A DNA stretch of 9,916 nt. It comes from Myxococcaceae bacterium. GTDB lineage: Bacteria > Myxococcota > Myxococcia > Myxococcales > Myxococcaceae. The position numbers and the translations under genes were made by a program. Positions 1 through 6,202 of the stretch are shown here, piece after piece. The stretch's first letter is position 1, and the number at the start of each line of letters is the position of its first letter. The stretch is taken from assembly GCA_018262385.1 (NCBI GenBank), contig JAGSPQ010000041.1, forward strand, positions 1 through 9,916. The letters are read 5' to 3'. The notes under the pieces were generated by a model. The model searched no databases. It was not told the origin of the DNA and was given only the letters and a program-made list of their open reading frames with translations.

Positions 1-7
1 CCGTACC

Positions 8-610
8 CTACGAAGTAAGCAGCGCGGCCAGCTTCTTCTTCGCGTCGATCGCCGGCTGGAACTTCGGATCCAGCTTCAGGACCCGCTCGATCATCGCCAG
101 GCTCTCGGGCAGCCGGCCCAGGCCCTTGAGCACCGCGCCCCGGTTGTAGAGCGAGGGGACGTGGTCCGGATCCATCGCCAGCGCCCGGTCGAAGCAGGCC
201 AGCGCCCCGTTGGGATCGTCGAGCACCAGCTTCGCCATCCCGAGGTTGGTGTGGGAGTGGGGGAGCCTGGGCTCCTCCGAGGCGCACTGCTGGAGCACCT
301 CGAGCGCCCGCTGCAGCGCCGCCGGGTCGCCCTGCTTGCCCTGCTCGAGCAGGGCGGCGCCGAGGTTGGCGCGGAACTCGGGCACCGCCGGCTCGCGCTC
401 GGCGGCCTGCTCGAACTGGGCGATCGCGGTCGCCACGTCGCCCAGCTCCAGCGCCAGGGTCCCGCGGGCGTAGCGCCAGGTGCCGAAGGCCTTGACCGGG
501 TCGATGGCGGCCTCGAGCAGCTTCACCGCTCCGGCGCGATCGCCGGCGGTGCGCTTGAGCTGCGCCTGCTTCAACAGCTCGTGCAGCTGCTCTGACCAGG
601 GCTGTTCCAT
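8..610 (-). CDS. TPR-repeat protein, 200 aa
   Basis: This is a small soluble protein made almost entirely of tetratricopeptide repeats. Helical TPR units can be followed from about residue 46 to 183, the clearest being 118-149 (TNLGMAKL ... ALACFDRALAMDP) and 150-183 (YNRGAVLKGLGR ... RVLKLDP), each with the usual small/aromatic spacing and the closing DP. There is no signal peptide, membrane segment or extra catalytic domain, so it is probably a cytoplasmic protein-protein adaptor; partner and process are unknown. The ATG at 610-608 was chosen because the TGA of the upstream phospholipase gene shares its A (TGATG, one-base overlap), which suggests translational coupling. Reading further upstream in this frame only gives an arginine/proline-rich shadow of the phospholipase gene. 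The stop codon TAG lies at 10-8, so the gene is complete. It is the last gene of the minus-strand set visible here. Confidence 0.85.
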   Translation of the reverse strand: MEQPWSEQLHELLKQAQLKRTAGDRAGAVKLLEAAIDPVKAFGTWRYARGTLALELGDVATAIAQFEQAAEREPAVPEFRANLGAALLEQGKQGDPAALQRALEVLQQCASEEPRLPHSHTNLGMAKLVLDDPNGALACFDRALAMDPDHVPSLYNRGAVLKGLGRLPESLAMIERVLKLDPKFQPAIDAKKKLAALLTS

Positions 611-1998
611 CAGAAGGTCCACGCGAGGCTCGAGAGCGCCCACTGCTTGAGGTTGGTGAGGAAGCCCTCGTTCTTGAGCTCCTTCGTGGTCACCGGTTTG
701 GTCTGGGAGATTCCGGAGGCGAAGCGGGCCTCGAGCTGGGAAGCGACCGCGTCGTCGCGCACCGCCAGCACGTCTTCGGAGTCGCGTCCGTCCGACCGGC
801 CGTTGAGGTTCGCCGAGCCGACCAGGCTGAAGGCGCCGTCGAAGGTGGCGGTCTTGGAGTGGACGGTGGCGCCCTGCTTCTCGAACACCTTCACCCCGGC
901 CTTGATCAGATCGTCGTAGAAGTACCGGGCGGCATCGGAGACCACCCCGGTGTCGTTCGAGGCGCGGCTGTTGGTCATCACCTTCACCTCCACCCCGCGG
1001 TGGGCGGCGCGGACCAGGGCGTCGCGCAGCTCTTTGGGGGGCAGGAAGTAGGCGTTCTCGATGGTGATGCTCTTGGTCGCGGTGTCGATCGCCTGGCGGT
1101 AGAGGTTGGTGGTGTTGGCGTCGGCTTCCTGATCCGGCCGGTGCTGCACCACCCGCACCTTCGCGCCGTCGACGGAAGGGGAGATCGGCGGCAGCAGCCT
1201 CGCCTTCTCTTCGGGGCTGATCTTCCCCCCGACGGTCTCCCAGTTCTTGATGAACGCCCCCTGGGTGTCGTGCACCGCCGGGCCCTCGAGCTTCATGTCG
1301 GCGTCGCGCCACGGCTCGGTGGCGGTCTTGCCGCGCGAGAACACCATCTTCCCGCTGCCGCCGAAGGCGTACTCGTTGGCGATGTTCATCCCGCCTTCGA
1401 TCGACGCCTTGCCGTCGACGATCAGGTGCTTCTCGTGCCAGCGATCGTTGAGGTTCCAGGGCTGATCGACCGGCTTGGCGTACGGCTTCACCTCGACCCC
1501 GGCGGCCTTCATCATCTCGAACATCTTCGGGTCGGCGCGGTTGCTGCCCATGCCGTCGTAGATCACCCGCACCTTCACCCCTTCCTTCGCCTTGGCGGCG
1601 AGGCGGTTGGCGAGGTCCCAGCCGGTGTCGTCGCTGGCGAAGATGAAGGTCTGGAGGTTGATCGACTCCTTCGCGCCGTCGATCATCTTGTTTCGCTCGG
1701 GGAAGGACTTCGCCCCGTCGAAGAGCATCGTCAGCTTGTTGCCGGTGGTGTTGCGCGAGCCGGTGGTGCGATCGAGGGTGGCGTTGAAGCTGGGGGTGTC
1801 GAAGGCGGTGATCGCCGGTGCCGGCCTGCTCTGGGCGACGGGGGCGGCGGGGCCGGCGGCGCGGGTGGAGGCCCCCTTGGCGGCCCAGCCGGCCGCGGCG
1901 GGCTTGGCGCTCTGGGTCGCCGCGGGAGCAGCAGCCGGCTTCGCAGCAGGAAGCTGGGTCTGGCGCAGCTCTCCGGTCGTCGGGCGGTTGATTTTCAC
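610..1998 (-). CDS. Phospholipase D / cardiolipin synthase-like protein, two HKD motifs
   Basis: This 462-residue protein belongs to the phospholipase D superfamily, which cleaves or exchanges phosphodiester head groups through a covalent phosphohistidine. Both catalytic motifs are intact: H188-x-K190-x4-D195 followed by GG and N205, and H380-x-K382-x4-D387 followed by SLVGSANLNGRS, the latter resembling cardiolipin synthases. Unlike ClsA it has no N-terminal transmembrane helices. Residues 1-65 are instead a low-complexity Ala/Pro/Gln/Lys stretch without a Sec signal peptide, so location is unclear: cytoplasmic, membrane-peripheral, or exported by a non-Sec route. The start is GTG at 1998-1996 (then AAA ATC AAC); I see no strong Shine-Dalgarno before it. 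It lies 85 bases after the BI-1 gene and overlaps the TPR gene by one base. The substrate could be cardiolipin precursors, phospholipids or nucleic acid; sequence alone does not decide. Confidence 0.88.
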   Translation of the reverse strand: MKINRPTTGELRQTQLPAAKPAAAPAATQSAKPAAAGWAAKGASTRAAGPAAPVAQSRPAPAITAFDTPSFNATLDRTTGSRNTTGNKLTMLFDGAKSFPERNKMIDGAKESINLQTFIFASDDTGWDLANRLAAKAKEGVKVRVIYDGMGSNRADPKMFEMMKAAGVEVKPYAKPVDQPWNLNDRWHEKHLIVDGKASIEGGMNIANEYAFGGSGKMVFSRGKTATEPWRDADMKLEGPAVHDTQGAFIKNWETVGGKISPEEKARLLPPISPSVDGAKVRVVQHRPDQEADANTTNLYRQAIDTATKSITIENAYFLPPKELRDALVRAAHRGVEVKVMTNSRASNDTGVVSDAARYFYDDLIKAGVKVFEKQGATVHSKTATFDGAFSLVGSANLNGRSDGRDSEDVLAVRDDAVASQLEARFASGISQTKPVTTKELKNEGFLTNLKQWALSSLAWTF

Positions 1999-2037
1999 GC
2001 CAGCGACGATAGCCGCCGGAAGCCCCGGCCGAAAGGA

Positions 2038-2073
2038 GGCGAGCGGCGGGCCGACAGTGAGCCGCCGCTCACC
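2038..2073 (-). terminator. Hairpin after the BI-1 gene, possible terminator or attenuator
   Basis: A perfect 9-bp inverted repeat (GAGCGGCGG at 2041-2049, CCGCCGCTC at 2062-2070) encloses a 12-base loop. It extends to 12 bp through 2038-2040 and 2071-2073, with one position that is a G-U wobble only in minus-strand RNA (it would be a C-A mismatch in plus-strand RNA). It starts 10 bases after the BI-1 stop and is followed on the minus strand by TCCTTTC, a poor U tract. The one-sided wobble suggests the structure acts in the minus transcript. Weak termination, or read-through to the phospholipase gene, is equally possible. Confidence 0.45.
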
Positions 2074-2083
2074 AACAACAATG

Positions 2084-2785
2084 TCAGCGCCGGTTGCCGA
2101 GCAGCCGCAGCAGCATCAGGAACAGGTTGATGAAGTCGAGGTAGAGGATCAGCGCGCCGGTGATCGCGGCCGAGCCCCGGCTCTTGTGGCCCATGTTGGC
2201 GTGGTGGGCGCGCAGCTTCTGGGTGTCGTAGGCGGTGAGGCCGGCGAAGACGAGCACGCCGGCGCAGGCGATCACGAACGACAGCGCGCTCGACGCGAGG
2301 AAGATGTTCACGATCCCCGCGAGGATGATCCCGAACAGGCCCATGAAGAGGAAGGTCGACCAGCCCGAGAGGTTCTTCTTCGTCACCGTGCCGTAGATCG
2401 ACAGCGCCCCGAAGGCGCCGGCGGTGATGAAGAACGTGCTGCCGATCGAGCCCAGGCTGTAGACGAGGAACAGCACCGAGAAGGTGAGCCCGGTCATGAA
2501 GGCGTAGCCGGTGAACATCAGCGCGGCGATCGGGGCGCTGACCTTCGGGGCGAGGAAGGAGAGGGCGACCACCAGCAGCAGCTCGCCGATGATCAGCGGC
2601 AGGTAGAGCCCGAGCACCGCCTGCTGGAGCGCGGCGTTGCTGGCCACGGCGACGGCGGTGACTCCGGTGATCGCCAGGCCGGCGACCATCCAACGGTAGA
2701 CCGCGCCCATGTAGGTGCGCGTCGCTTCATCCGAAAGGATCTGCTGGTTGGTACTGACGACGGAACCGGGAGTTTGCCAGGCCAT
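2084..2785 (-). CDS. Bax inhibitor-1 / YccA-YetJ family membrane protein
   Basis: This 233-residue integral inner-membrane protein belongs to the BI-1 (UPF0005, TMBIM) family, whose bacterial member YetJ is a pH-sensitive calcium leak channel; YccA in E. coli modulates FtsH. Seven hydrophobic segments are visible at about 30-49, 56-78, 84-107, 114-131, 142-163, 166-185 and 205-228. The two family signatures are present: TAYDTQKLR after the sixth helix (D187) and LYLDFINLF in the last helix (D217), the aspartates that form the di-acidic sensor in YetJ. Length is typical. The ATG at 2785-2783 is preceded by AAAGGA about 11 bases upstream. It lies only 30 bases downstream of the ATP-grasp gene and is probably co-transcribed with it. 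Whether it transports calcium or regulates a protease cannot be read from sequence. Confidence 0.95.
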   Translation of the reverse strand: MAWQTPGSVVSTNQQILSDEATRTYMGAVYRWMVAGLAITGVTAVAVASNAALQQAVLGLYLPLIIGELLLVVALSFLAPKVSAPIAALMFTGYAFMTGLTFSVLFLVYSLGSIGSTFFITAGAFGALSIYGTVTKKNLSGWSTFLFMGLFGIILAGIVNIFLASSALSFVIACAGVLVFAGLTAYDTQKLRAHHANMGHKSRGSAAITGALILYLDFINLFLMLLRLLGNRR

Positions 2786-2815
2786 GTGTTTTCCAATCCT
2801 TTTGAAGTGTTGGGT

Positions 2816-4300
2816 CTAACGACGACGGTTGCCCTCTGCACGGTAAGCATTGAGGAGGGAGGCTGCCACCTCGGCATTCAACAAGGGGATCACTCCCCCC
2901 CCTCCAACGATATTTACGATGTGAGACATAGACCCCCTGCACACCCCTCCCCAGGCAGGCTGAGTTTCGAGGCCCACCGAGGCGTAGGAGGAGAAGTCGA
3001 CGTAGAGGTCGGCCTCCTGCTGGGTGCTGCCGGAGCACAGCAGGTGGGGCTCGGGCCGGGTCTCGACCAGCTGCTGGACGACGAACCCGCCTCCGACCCG
3101 GTCTTCGACTGCCCGCCGGCACAGCTGATCCCACGGCAGGGGGCTGCCGTAGGCGGCCCGGACCCGCTCCCCGTAGGACGCCTCTTCGCGGGTGCGGCCG
3201 ACGAACACCGCCCGCCCGCCGTAGTCCCACGAGCGCTTGATCACGTAGCGATCGGGGTCGGCGGTGACCTGCTTCAAGAGCGCCTCGCCTCGAAACGGCC
3301 GGGTCCACGGCACCGACTCGGCGATCGCCGCCAGCTCCTCGTCGTTCAAGCCCGCATCCCTCGCCAGATCCGCTTCCTCGCTGGCCTGGGACAGCAGCGC
3401 GAACGCCGCCTTCACCTCGACCTGCGAGGCCGGCGGGTTGAGCACCACCGCGCGGGTGCCGTTCGGCTCGGCGAGCAGCGCGCGCACGTACTGGGCCCCC
3501 TTCAGATCGGCCTCTTCCAGCCGGCGGACGAAGAGGTGGCGGTAGACCAGATCGTAGCTCTTGCCGTTGGCGATCACCGCGTCGTCGCCGCTGAGCTGAT
3601 CGGGGTGGACGAGGTCGGCGTCGGCGCCCCACTCGCGCAGCCGCTCGCAGAGGTAGCGCTGCTCGGTGAGCTGGGCGTCGTTGCGGCGCGAGAGCAGCGC
3701 GATCCGGTTCGGCGTCTTTCCCGGGCGGACCTTGGCGTAGCCCGACAGCAGCGCGCGGTAGAGGGCGAGGGCGTTGCTGCCGTTCTTCGCCATCAGCGCC
3801 GCGGTGGCGTGGGGGGCCAGGCCCCAATAGCGGCCGGCGATCTCGATCAGGGTGTTGGCGGCGATGTCCGAGTAGCCCTGCATCGCGGGGATCGTCGCGT
3901 TGACCTCGAGCGCGCGGACCTGCTGGCCGACGAAGAAGTCGACCCGGGTGGTGACCAGGGTGTCGGTCTGCGCCACCGTCGCCTCGCACAGCTTGCGCTC
4001 GAGCGGAGAGAGCGCGCCCAGCACCAGCTCGCTCGCGCTGCCCAGGCAGACCGCGCGCGACATCTTCAGCGTCGCCGAGCTCAACCGGGCGGCCAGCTGC
4101 TGGCGGCGATCCAGCTCGGCCTTCGGCAGCACCACCGGGGTGGCGGTGATCGGGATCGGGCGGGTCTCTCCGCTGGCCTTGTCGGTGACCGCCAGCCCGC
4201 GCTGGTAGGCGGTGGTCGCCAGCTCGGGGCCGAAGTGCCTGGCGCCCGACCGGAGCGCTTCTAAAAGTGGGTCGGGGGGGGTAAGTCGTTCGGTCGCCAT
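2816..4300 (-). CDS. Circularly permuted ATP-grasp-like ligase, function unknown
   Basis: This 494-residue protein looks like an ATP-grasp enzyme of the circularly permuted / glutathionylspermidine-synthase-like kind. Visible landmarks are R119-x-D121 with E132-x-N134 (TTRVDFF ... LEVNATIP), resembling the acid-and-asparagine site of that group; an ATP-binding strand and glycine turn at 352-363 (YVIKRSWDYGGR, probable nucleotide-binding Lys355); VVQQLVE at 407-413; and a C-terminal glycine loop VNIVGGGGVIP at 462-472. Such enzymes join a carboxylate to an amine through an acyl phosphate. No signal peptide or membrane helix is seen. The ATG at 4300-4298 is the only plausible start: strong G/C third positions begin by about codon 15, and the next candidate is GTG at codon 56. 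GAGG lies 9 bases before it. Substrate unknown; family call moderately sure. Confidence 0.65.
   Translation of the reverse strand: MATERLTPPDPLLEALRSGARHFGPELATTAYQRGLAVTDKASGETRPIPITATPVVLPKAELDRRQQLAARLSSATLKMSRAVCLGSASELVLGALSPLERKLCEATVAQTDTLVTTRVDFFVGQQVRALEVNATIPAMQGYSDIAANTLIEIAGRYWGLAPHATAALMAKNGSNALALYRALLSGYAKVRPGKTPNRIALLSRRNDAQLTEQRYLCERLREWGADADLVHPDQLSGDDAVIANGKSYDLVYRHLFVRRLEEADLKGAQYVRALLAEPNGTRAVVLNPPASQVEVKAAFALLSQASEEADLARDAGLNDEELAAIAESVPWTRPFRGEALLKQVTADPDRYVIKRSWDYGGRAVFVGRTREEASYGERVRAAYGSPLPWDQLCRRAVEDRVGGGFVVQQLVETRPEPHLLCSGSTQQEADLYVDFSSYASVGLETQPAWGGVCRGSMSHIVNIVGGGGVIPLLNAEVAASLLNAYRAEGNRRR
4260..4265 (+). promoter_or_regulatory. Candidate -10 element for the plus-strand operon
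   Basis: TCTAAA (4/6 match to TATAAT) sits in the only A/T-rich patch before the plus-strand start at 4299, inside codons 12-14 of the divergent ATP-grasp gene. No convincing -35 lies 16-18 bases upstream, so this is weak. A promoter is nevertheless needed here, because there is no intergenic space between the divergent genes. Confidence 0.2.
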
Positions 4301-4301
4301 G
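4298..4301. other. Overlapping divergent start codons (CATG within CCATGG)
   Basis: The minus-strand ATG of the ATP-grasp gene (4300-4298) and the plus-strand ATG of the isomerase gene (4299-4301) share two bases inside the palindrome CCATGG at 4297-4302. Both starts are well supported: the minus gene has no other start before codon 56, and the plus gene needs this ATG to encode its first strand FFFDF. The intergenic distance is therefore negative. Each 5' leader is antisense to the other gene's first codons. Confidence 0.8.
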
Positions 4302-4889
4302 GGTAAGAGCCTCGAGTTCTTCTTCGATTTTATGAGCCCGTATTCGTACCTTGCGTCCACGCAGGTGGAGGCGATCGCCGAACGGACGAATGCGACGCTG
4401 CGCTGGCGTCCTCTGTATTTGCCGGGCGTGTTGAAGGCCACAGGAAATACCGGCCCCACCTCGGTTGCGGCGAAGGCGATGTACGCGTTCAAGGACGTCA
4501 ACGACTGGGCGCAGCACTACCGGCTGCCGCCGATCGAGCTGCCGGACAACTTCCCCTTCACCGCGGTGCTCGCCAACCGGGTGGCGCTGGTGGCCGAAGA
4601 GCAGGGGAAGATCGGCGAGTACTCGCAGAAGATGTTCACCCGCATCTGGAGCGAGCGGGCCGACTGCAACGATCCGGCGATGATCGCCGGAGTGCTCGGG
4701 CAGCTCGGGCTGGATGCGGAGGCGGTGATCGCCCGCGCCGGCAGCGACGACATCAAGGCCCGGCTGAAGGCCAACACCGAGGAAGCAGTCGAGCGCGGCG
4801 CGTTCGGCGTGCCTACCTTCTACGTGGGCGAAGAGATGTTCGTCGGCAACGACCGCCTGACGTTCGTCGAGCAGGCCCTCAAGCGCTGA
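4299..4889 (+). CDS. DsbA-fold isomerase, 2-hydroxychromene-2-carboxylate isomerase / kappa-GST type
   Basis: This 196-residue thioredoxin-fold protein belongs to the DsbA-like family that includes NahD isomerase and kappa-class glutathione transferases. It opens with FFFDFMSPYSYLAS; Ser13 takes the place of the CxxC redox pair and corresponds to the glutathione-activating serine in NahD-like enzymes. It closes with GAFGVPTFYVGEEMFVGNDRL, the family's cis-proline loop (GVP, about 170-172) and substrate-site segment. It has no signal peptide, so it is cytoplasmic. The length matches the family. It is probably the first gene of the plus-strand set, 23 bases before the isochorismatase gene. No naphthalene-degradation genes accompany it, so the true reaction is open: a glutathione-dependent isomerisation or conjugation is likely, but not necessarily on the NahD substrate. 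Purine-rich sequence before the start (4274-4281, eight Gs) is too distant to be a normal Shine-Dalgarno. Confidence 0.85.
   Translation: MGKSLEFFFDFMSPYSYLASTQVEAIAERTNATLRWRPLYLPGVLKATGNTGPTSVAAKAMYAFKDVNDWAQHYRLPPIELPDNFPFTAVLANRVALVAEEQGKIGEYSQKMFTRIWSERADCNDPAMIAGVLGQLGLDAEAVIARAGSDDIKARLKANTEEAVERGAFGVPTFYVGEEMFVGNDRLTFVEQALKR
4327..4332 (-). promoter_or_regulatory. Candidate -10 element for the minus-strand ATP-grasp operon
   Basis: On the minus strand TAAAAT (5/6 match to TATAAT) lies 26 bases before the ATP-grasp ATG, inside codons 10-12 of the divergent isomerase gene, in a locally A/T-rich patch. A transcript starting about 7 bases downstream would have a leader of roughly 20 bases containing GAGG. 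No good -35 hexamer is visible at 16-18 bases, so confidence is low. Confidence 0.3.
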
Positions 4890-4912
4890 AGCGTGTCGAA
4901 GGAGACCGCACC

Positions 4913-5464
4913 ATGAACCGGTTCAAGAAGTTCAAGCGAGAGGCCTCGGCGCTGCTGGTGATCGACCTCCAGGAGCGGCTGGCGGCGGCGATGCGCCCCG
5001 AGCCGCTCGAGCGGCTGATCAACCGGGCGGTGGCGGCGATCACCGGCGCGCGCGCGCTCGGGATGCCGATCGTGGTCACCGAGCAGTACCCGAAGGGGCT
5101 GGGGCCGACGATCAAGGCGGTGAAGGACGCGCTGGGCGACTTCACCCCGATCGAGAAGCTCGAGTTCTCGGCGTGGCTGCCGCCGGTGCAGGAGCAGCTC
5201 GCCGCGCGCCCCAACGTGCTGGTGCTGGGGATGGAGACCCACGTCTGCGTGTTTCAGACCGTGCGCGATCTGGCGGGGGCGGGGCTGACGCCGTGGCTGG
5301 CGGTCGATGGGGTGCTCTCCCGCACCGCGATCGATCACCAGGCCGGCCTGGCGCTGGCCGCCAGCTCGGGCGCGATCCTCACCACCGTCGAGACCGCGCT
5401 GTTCGACGCGCTGGGCCGGGCAGGGGGCCCCGAGTTCAAGGCGGTCTCGGCCGCGGTGAAGTGA
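4913..5464 (+). CDS. Isochorismatase-family (cysteine) hydrolase
   Basis: This 183-residue cytoplasmic hydrolase has the Rossmann-like isochorismatase/nicotinamidase fold. The catalytic triad is complete: Asp18 (LLVIDLQ), Lys82 (IEKLEFSAW) and nucleophile Cys112 in GMETHVCVFQT, with the preceding segment forming the usual cis-peptide turn. Overall it most resembles the ISOC1/2- and YcaC-like branch, whose substrates are poorly known, rather than the large siderophore EntB type; no carrier-protein domain follows. A good Shine-Dalgarno, AAGGAG at 4899-4904, lies 8 bases before the ATG. It starts 23 bases after the isomerase gene, and its stop overlaps the GTG of the Rieske gene by four bases (GTGA), so it sits inside an operon. 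It could be an amidase, or it could act on a pterin- or aromatic-derived compound; nothing in the sequence fixes the substrate. Confidence 0.92.
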   Translation: MNRFKKFKREASALLVIDLQERLAAAMRPEPLERLINRAVAAITGARALGMPIVVTEQYPKGLGPTIKAVKDALGDFTPIEKLEFSAWLPPVQEQLAARPNVLVLGMETHVCVFQTVRDLAGAGLTPWLAVDGVLSRTAIDHQAGLALAASSGAILTTVETALFDALGRAGGPEFKAVSAAVK

Positions 5465-5799
5465 TCGCGGTCCTCCCCTCGGGCGGGCTGCCCGAAGGCG
5501 GCCGCGCGGTGGTGGTCGCCGGCGGGCGCGAGATCGCGGTGGTGCGGGTCGAGGGGCGCGTCTACGCGGTGGGCAACAGCTGCCCGCATCGCGGAGGGCC
5601 GCTGGGGAAGGGCGATCTGTCGGGCCATCACCTCTACTGCCCGCTCCACGCCTGGTGCTTCGACGTGCGCAACGGCCTGGGCTTCTTCCCGCCCGGCGCG
5701 CGGATCGCCACCCACCTGACCGAGGAGCGCGACGGGCAGATCTTCGTCGATCCGGTTGCGCAGCCGCTGGCCAACGACTTCGAGCCGCCGGGCCCGTAG
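5461..5799 (+). CDS. Rieske [2Fe-2S] ferredoxin
   Basis: This 112-residue single-domain Rieske protein is of the type that carries electrons to ring-hydroxylating oxygenases or forms small nitrite-reductase-like subunits (NirD). The cluster ligands are C41-P-H43 and C60-P-L-H63, spaced C-x-H-x16-C-x2-H. The extra disulfide cysteines of high-potential bc1-type Rieske proteins are absent, so a low-potential ferredoxin is expected. It has no signal peptide or membrane anchor and is cytoplasmic. The start is GTG at 5461, which overlaps the TGA of the isochorismatase gene (GTGA) and gives a full-length first strand; reading further upstream produces only a shadow of the preceding gene. No oxygenase, reductase or nitrite reductase partner is found in the window, so its electron acceptor is unknown; the FAD oxidase downstream is a possible but unproven redox relative. 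Confidence 0.92.
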   Translation: MIAVLPSGGLPEGGRAVVVAGGREIAVVRVEGRVYAVGNSCPHRGGPLGKGDLSGHHLYCPLHAWCFDVRNGLGFFPPGARIATHLTEERDGQIFVDPVAQPLANDFEPPGP

Positions 5800-5808
5800 C
5801 GCTCTTCG

Positions 5809-5837
5809 CTGAAGGCGGCGCCGCCCCGGGCCTTCAG
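5809..5837 (+). terminator. Hairpin between the Rieske and first QueD genes
   Basis: CTGAAGGC at 5809-5816 and GCCTTCAG at 5830-5837 form a perfect 8-bp stem around a 13-base GC-rich loop that contains GGCGCC. It begins 10 bases after the Rieske stop and ends 14 bases before the next ATG. The following TTAGGTT is a weak U tract. It may be a leaky terminator or processing site separating the redox genes from the pterin genes. Confidence 0.35.
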
Positions 5838-5851
5838 TTAGGTTCCGCGGC

Positions 5852-6202
5852 ATGAAGATGCGCCTCAAGGTCGATTTCCACTTCAGCTCCGCCCACGCGC
5901 TGCCGTTCTACGAGGGGGTCTGCAAGCGGATGCACGGCCACAACTACCGGCTGCAGGTCACCGTCGAGGGCAAGCCGAACCCGAACGACGGGATGATTCG
6001 CGACTTCGAGGACATCAAGCAGCGGGTGTGGGCCTCGGCGCTGACCGCGGCCGATCACCACTGCCTCAATGACCTGATGGAGAACCCGACCGCCGAGAAC
6101 GTGGCCGCCTGGTTCTGGGAGAAGCTGAAGCCCAACATCGAGGGGCTCCAGGCGATCGCCCTCTGGGAGAACCCCGACTACTGCGTGACCGTCGAGGGCT
6201 GA
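5852..6202 (+). CDS. queD: 6-carboxy/6-pyruvoyl-tetrahydropterin synthase-like protein, copy 1
   Basis: This 116-residue T-fold enzyme belongs to COG0720, which converts 7,8-dihydroneopterin triphosphate to 6-carboxy- or 6-pyruvoyl-tetrahydropterin. The zinc ligands H15, H28 and H30, catalytic Cys24 (motif C-x3-HGH, the spacing associated with QueD), Asp68-His69 of the catalytic triad and the pterin-anchoring Glu106 are all present, so it should be active. Length is normal for the family. The ATG at 5852 has only a weak AGG at 5840-5842; a second in-frame ATG at 5858 is possible. A paralogue of identical length lies 79 bases downstream, with about 59% ungapped amino-acid identity (69 of 116 by hand). 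The product depends on partners: queuosine needs QueE and QueC, which are not here, while biopterin-like cofactors need an SDR, which is. QueD versus PTPS activity is therefore not settled. Confidence 0.9.
   Translation: MKMRLKVDFHFSSAHALPFYEGVCKRMHGHNYRLQVTVEGKPNPNDGMIRDFEDIKQRVWASALTAADHHCLNDLMENPTAENVAAWFWEKLKPNIEGLQAIALWENPDYCVTVEG

Noticed and set aside
859..2130. A 423-codon plus-strand frame opposite the phospholipase D gene
   Set aside because: It has His/Val/Gly-rich low-complexity content and no motif, and it is fully explained by the third-position G/C bias of the phospholipase on the other strand.
1592..4264. An 890-codon open frame on the plus strand opposite the BI-1 and ATP-grasp genes
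   Set aside because: It is antisense to two well-supported genes, its product is a low-complexity Arg/Gly/Val/Glu-rich chain without recognisable domains, and it is typical of the spurious long frames in GC-rich DNA.
4299..5799. An aromatic (naphthalene-type) degradation operon
   Set aside because: An HCCA-isomerase homologue and a Rieske ferredoxin both occur in such pathways, but there is no ring-hydroxylating oxygenase, dihydrodiol dehydrogenase, extradiol dioxygenase or aldolase here.
5800..5851. A preQ1 or tetrahydrofolate riboswitch before the QueD genes
   Set aside because: The gap is 52 bases, with a simple GC hairpin and no A-rich tail or pseudoknot pattern; nothing matches the known small preQ1 motifs.
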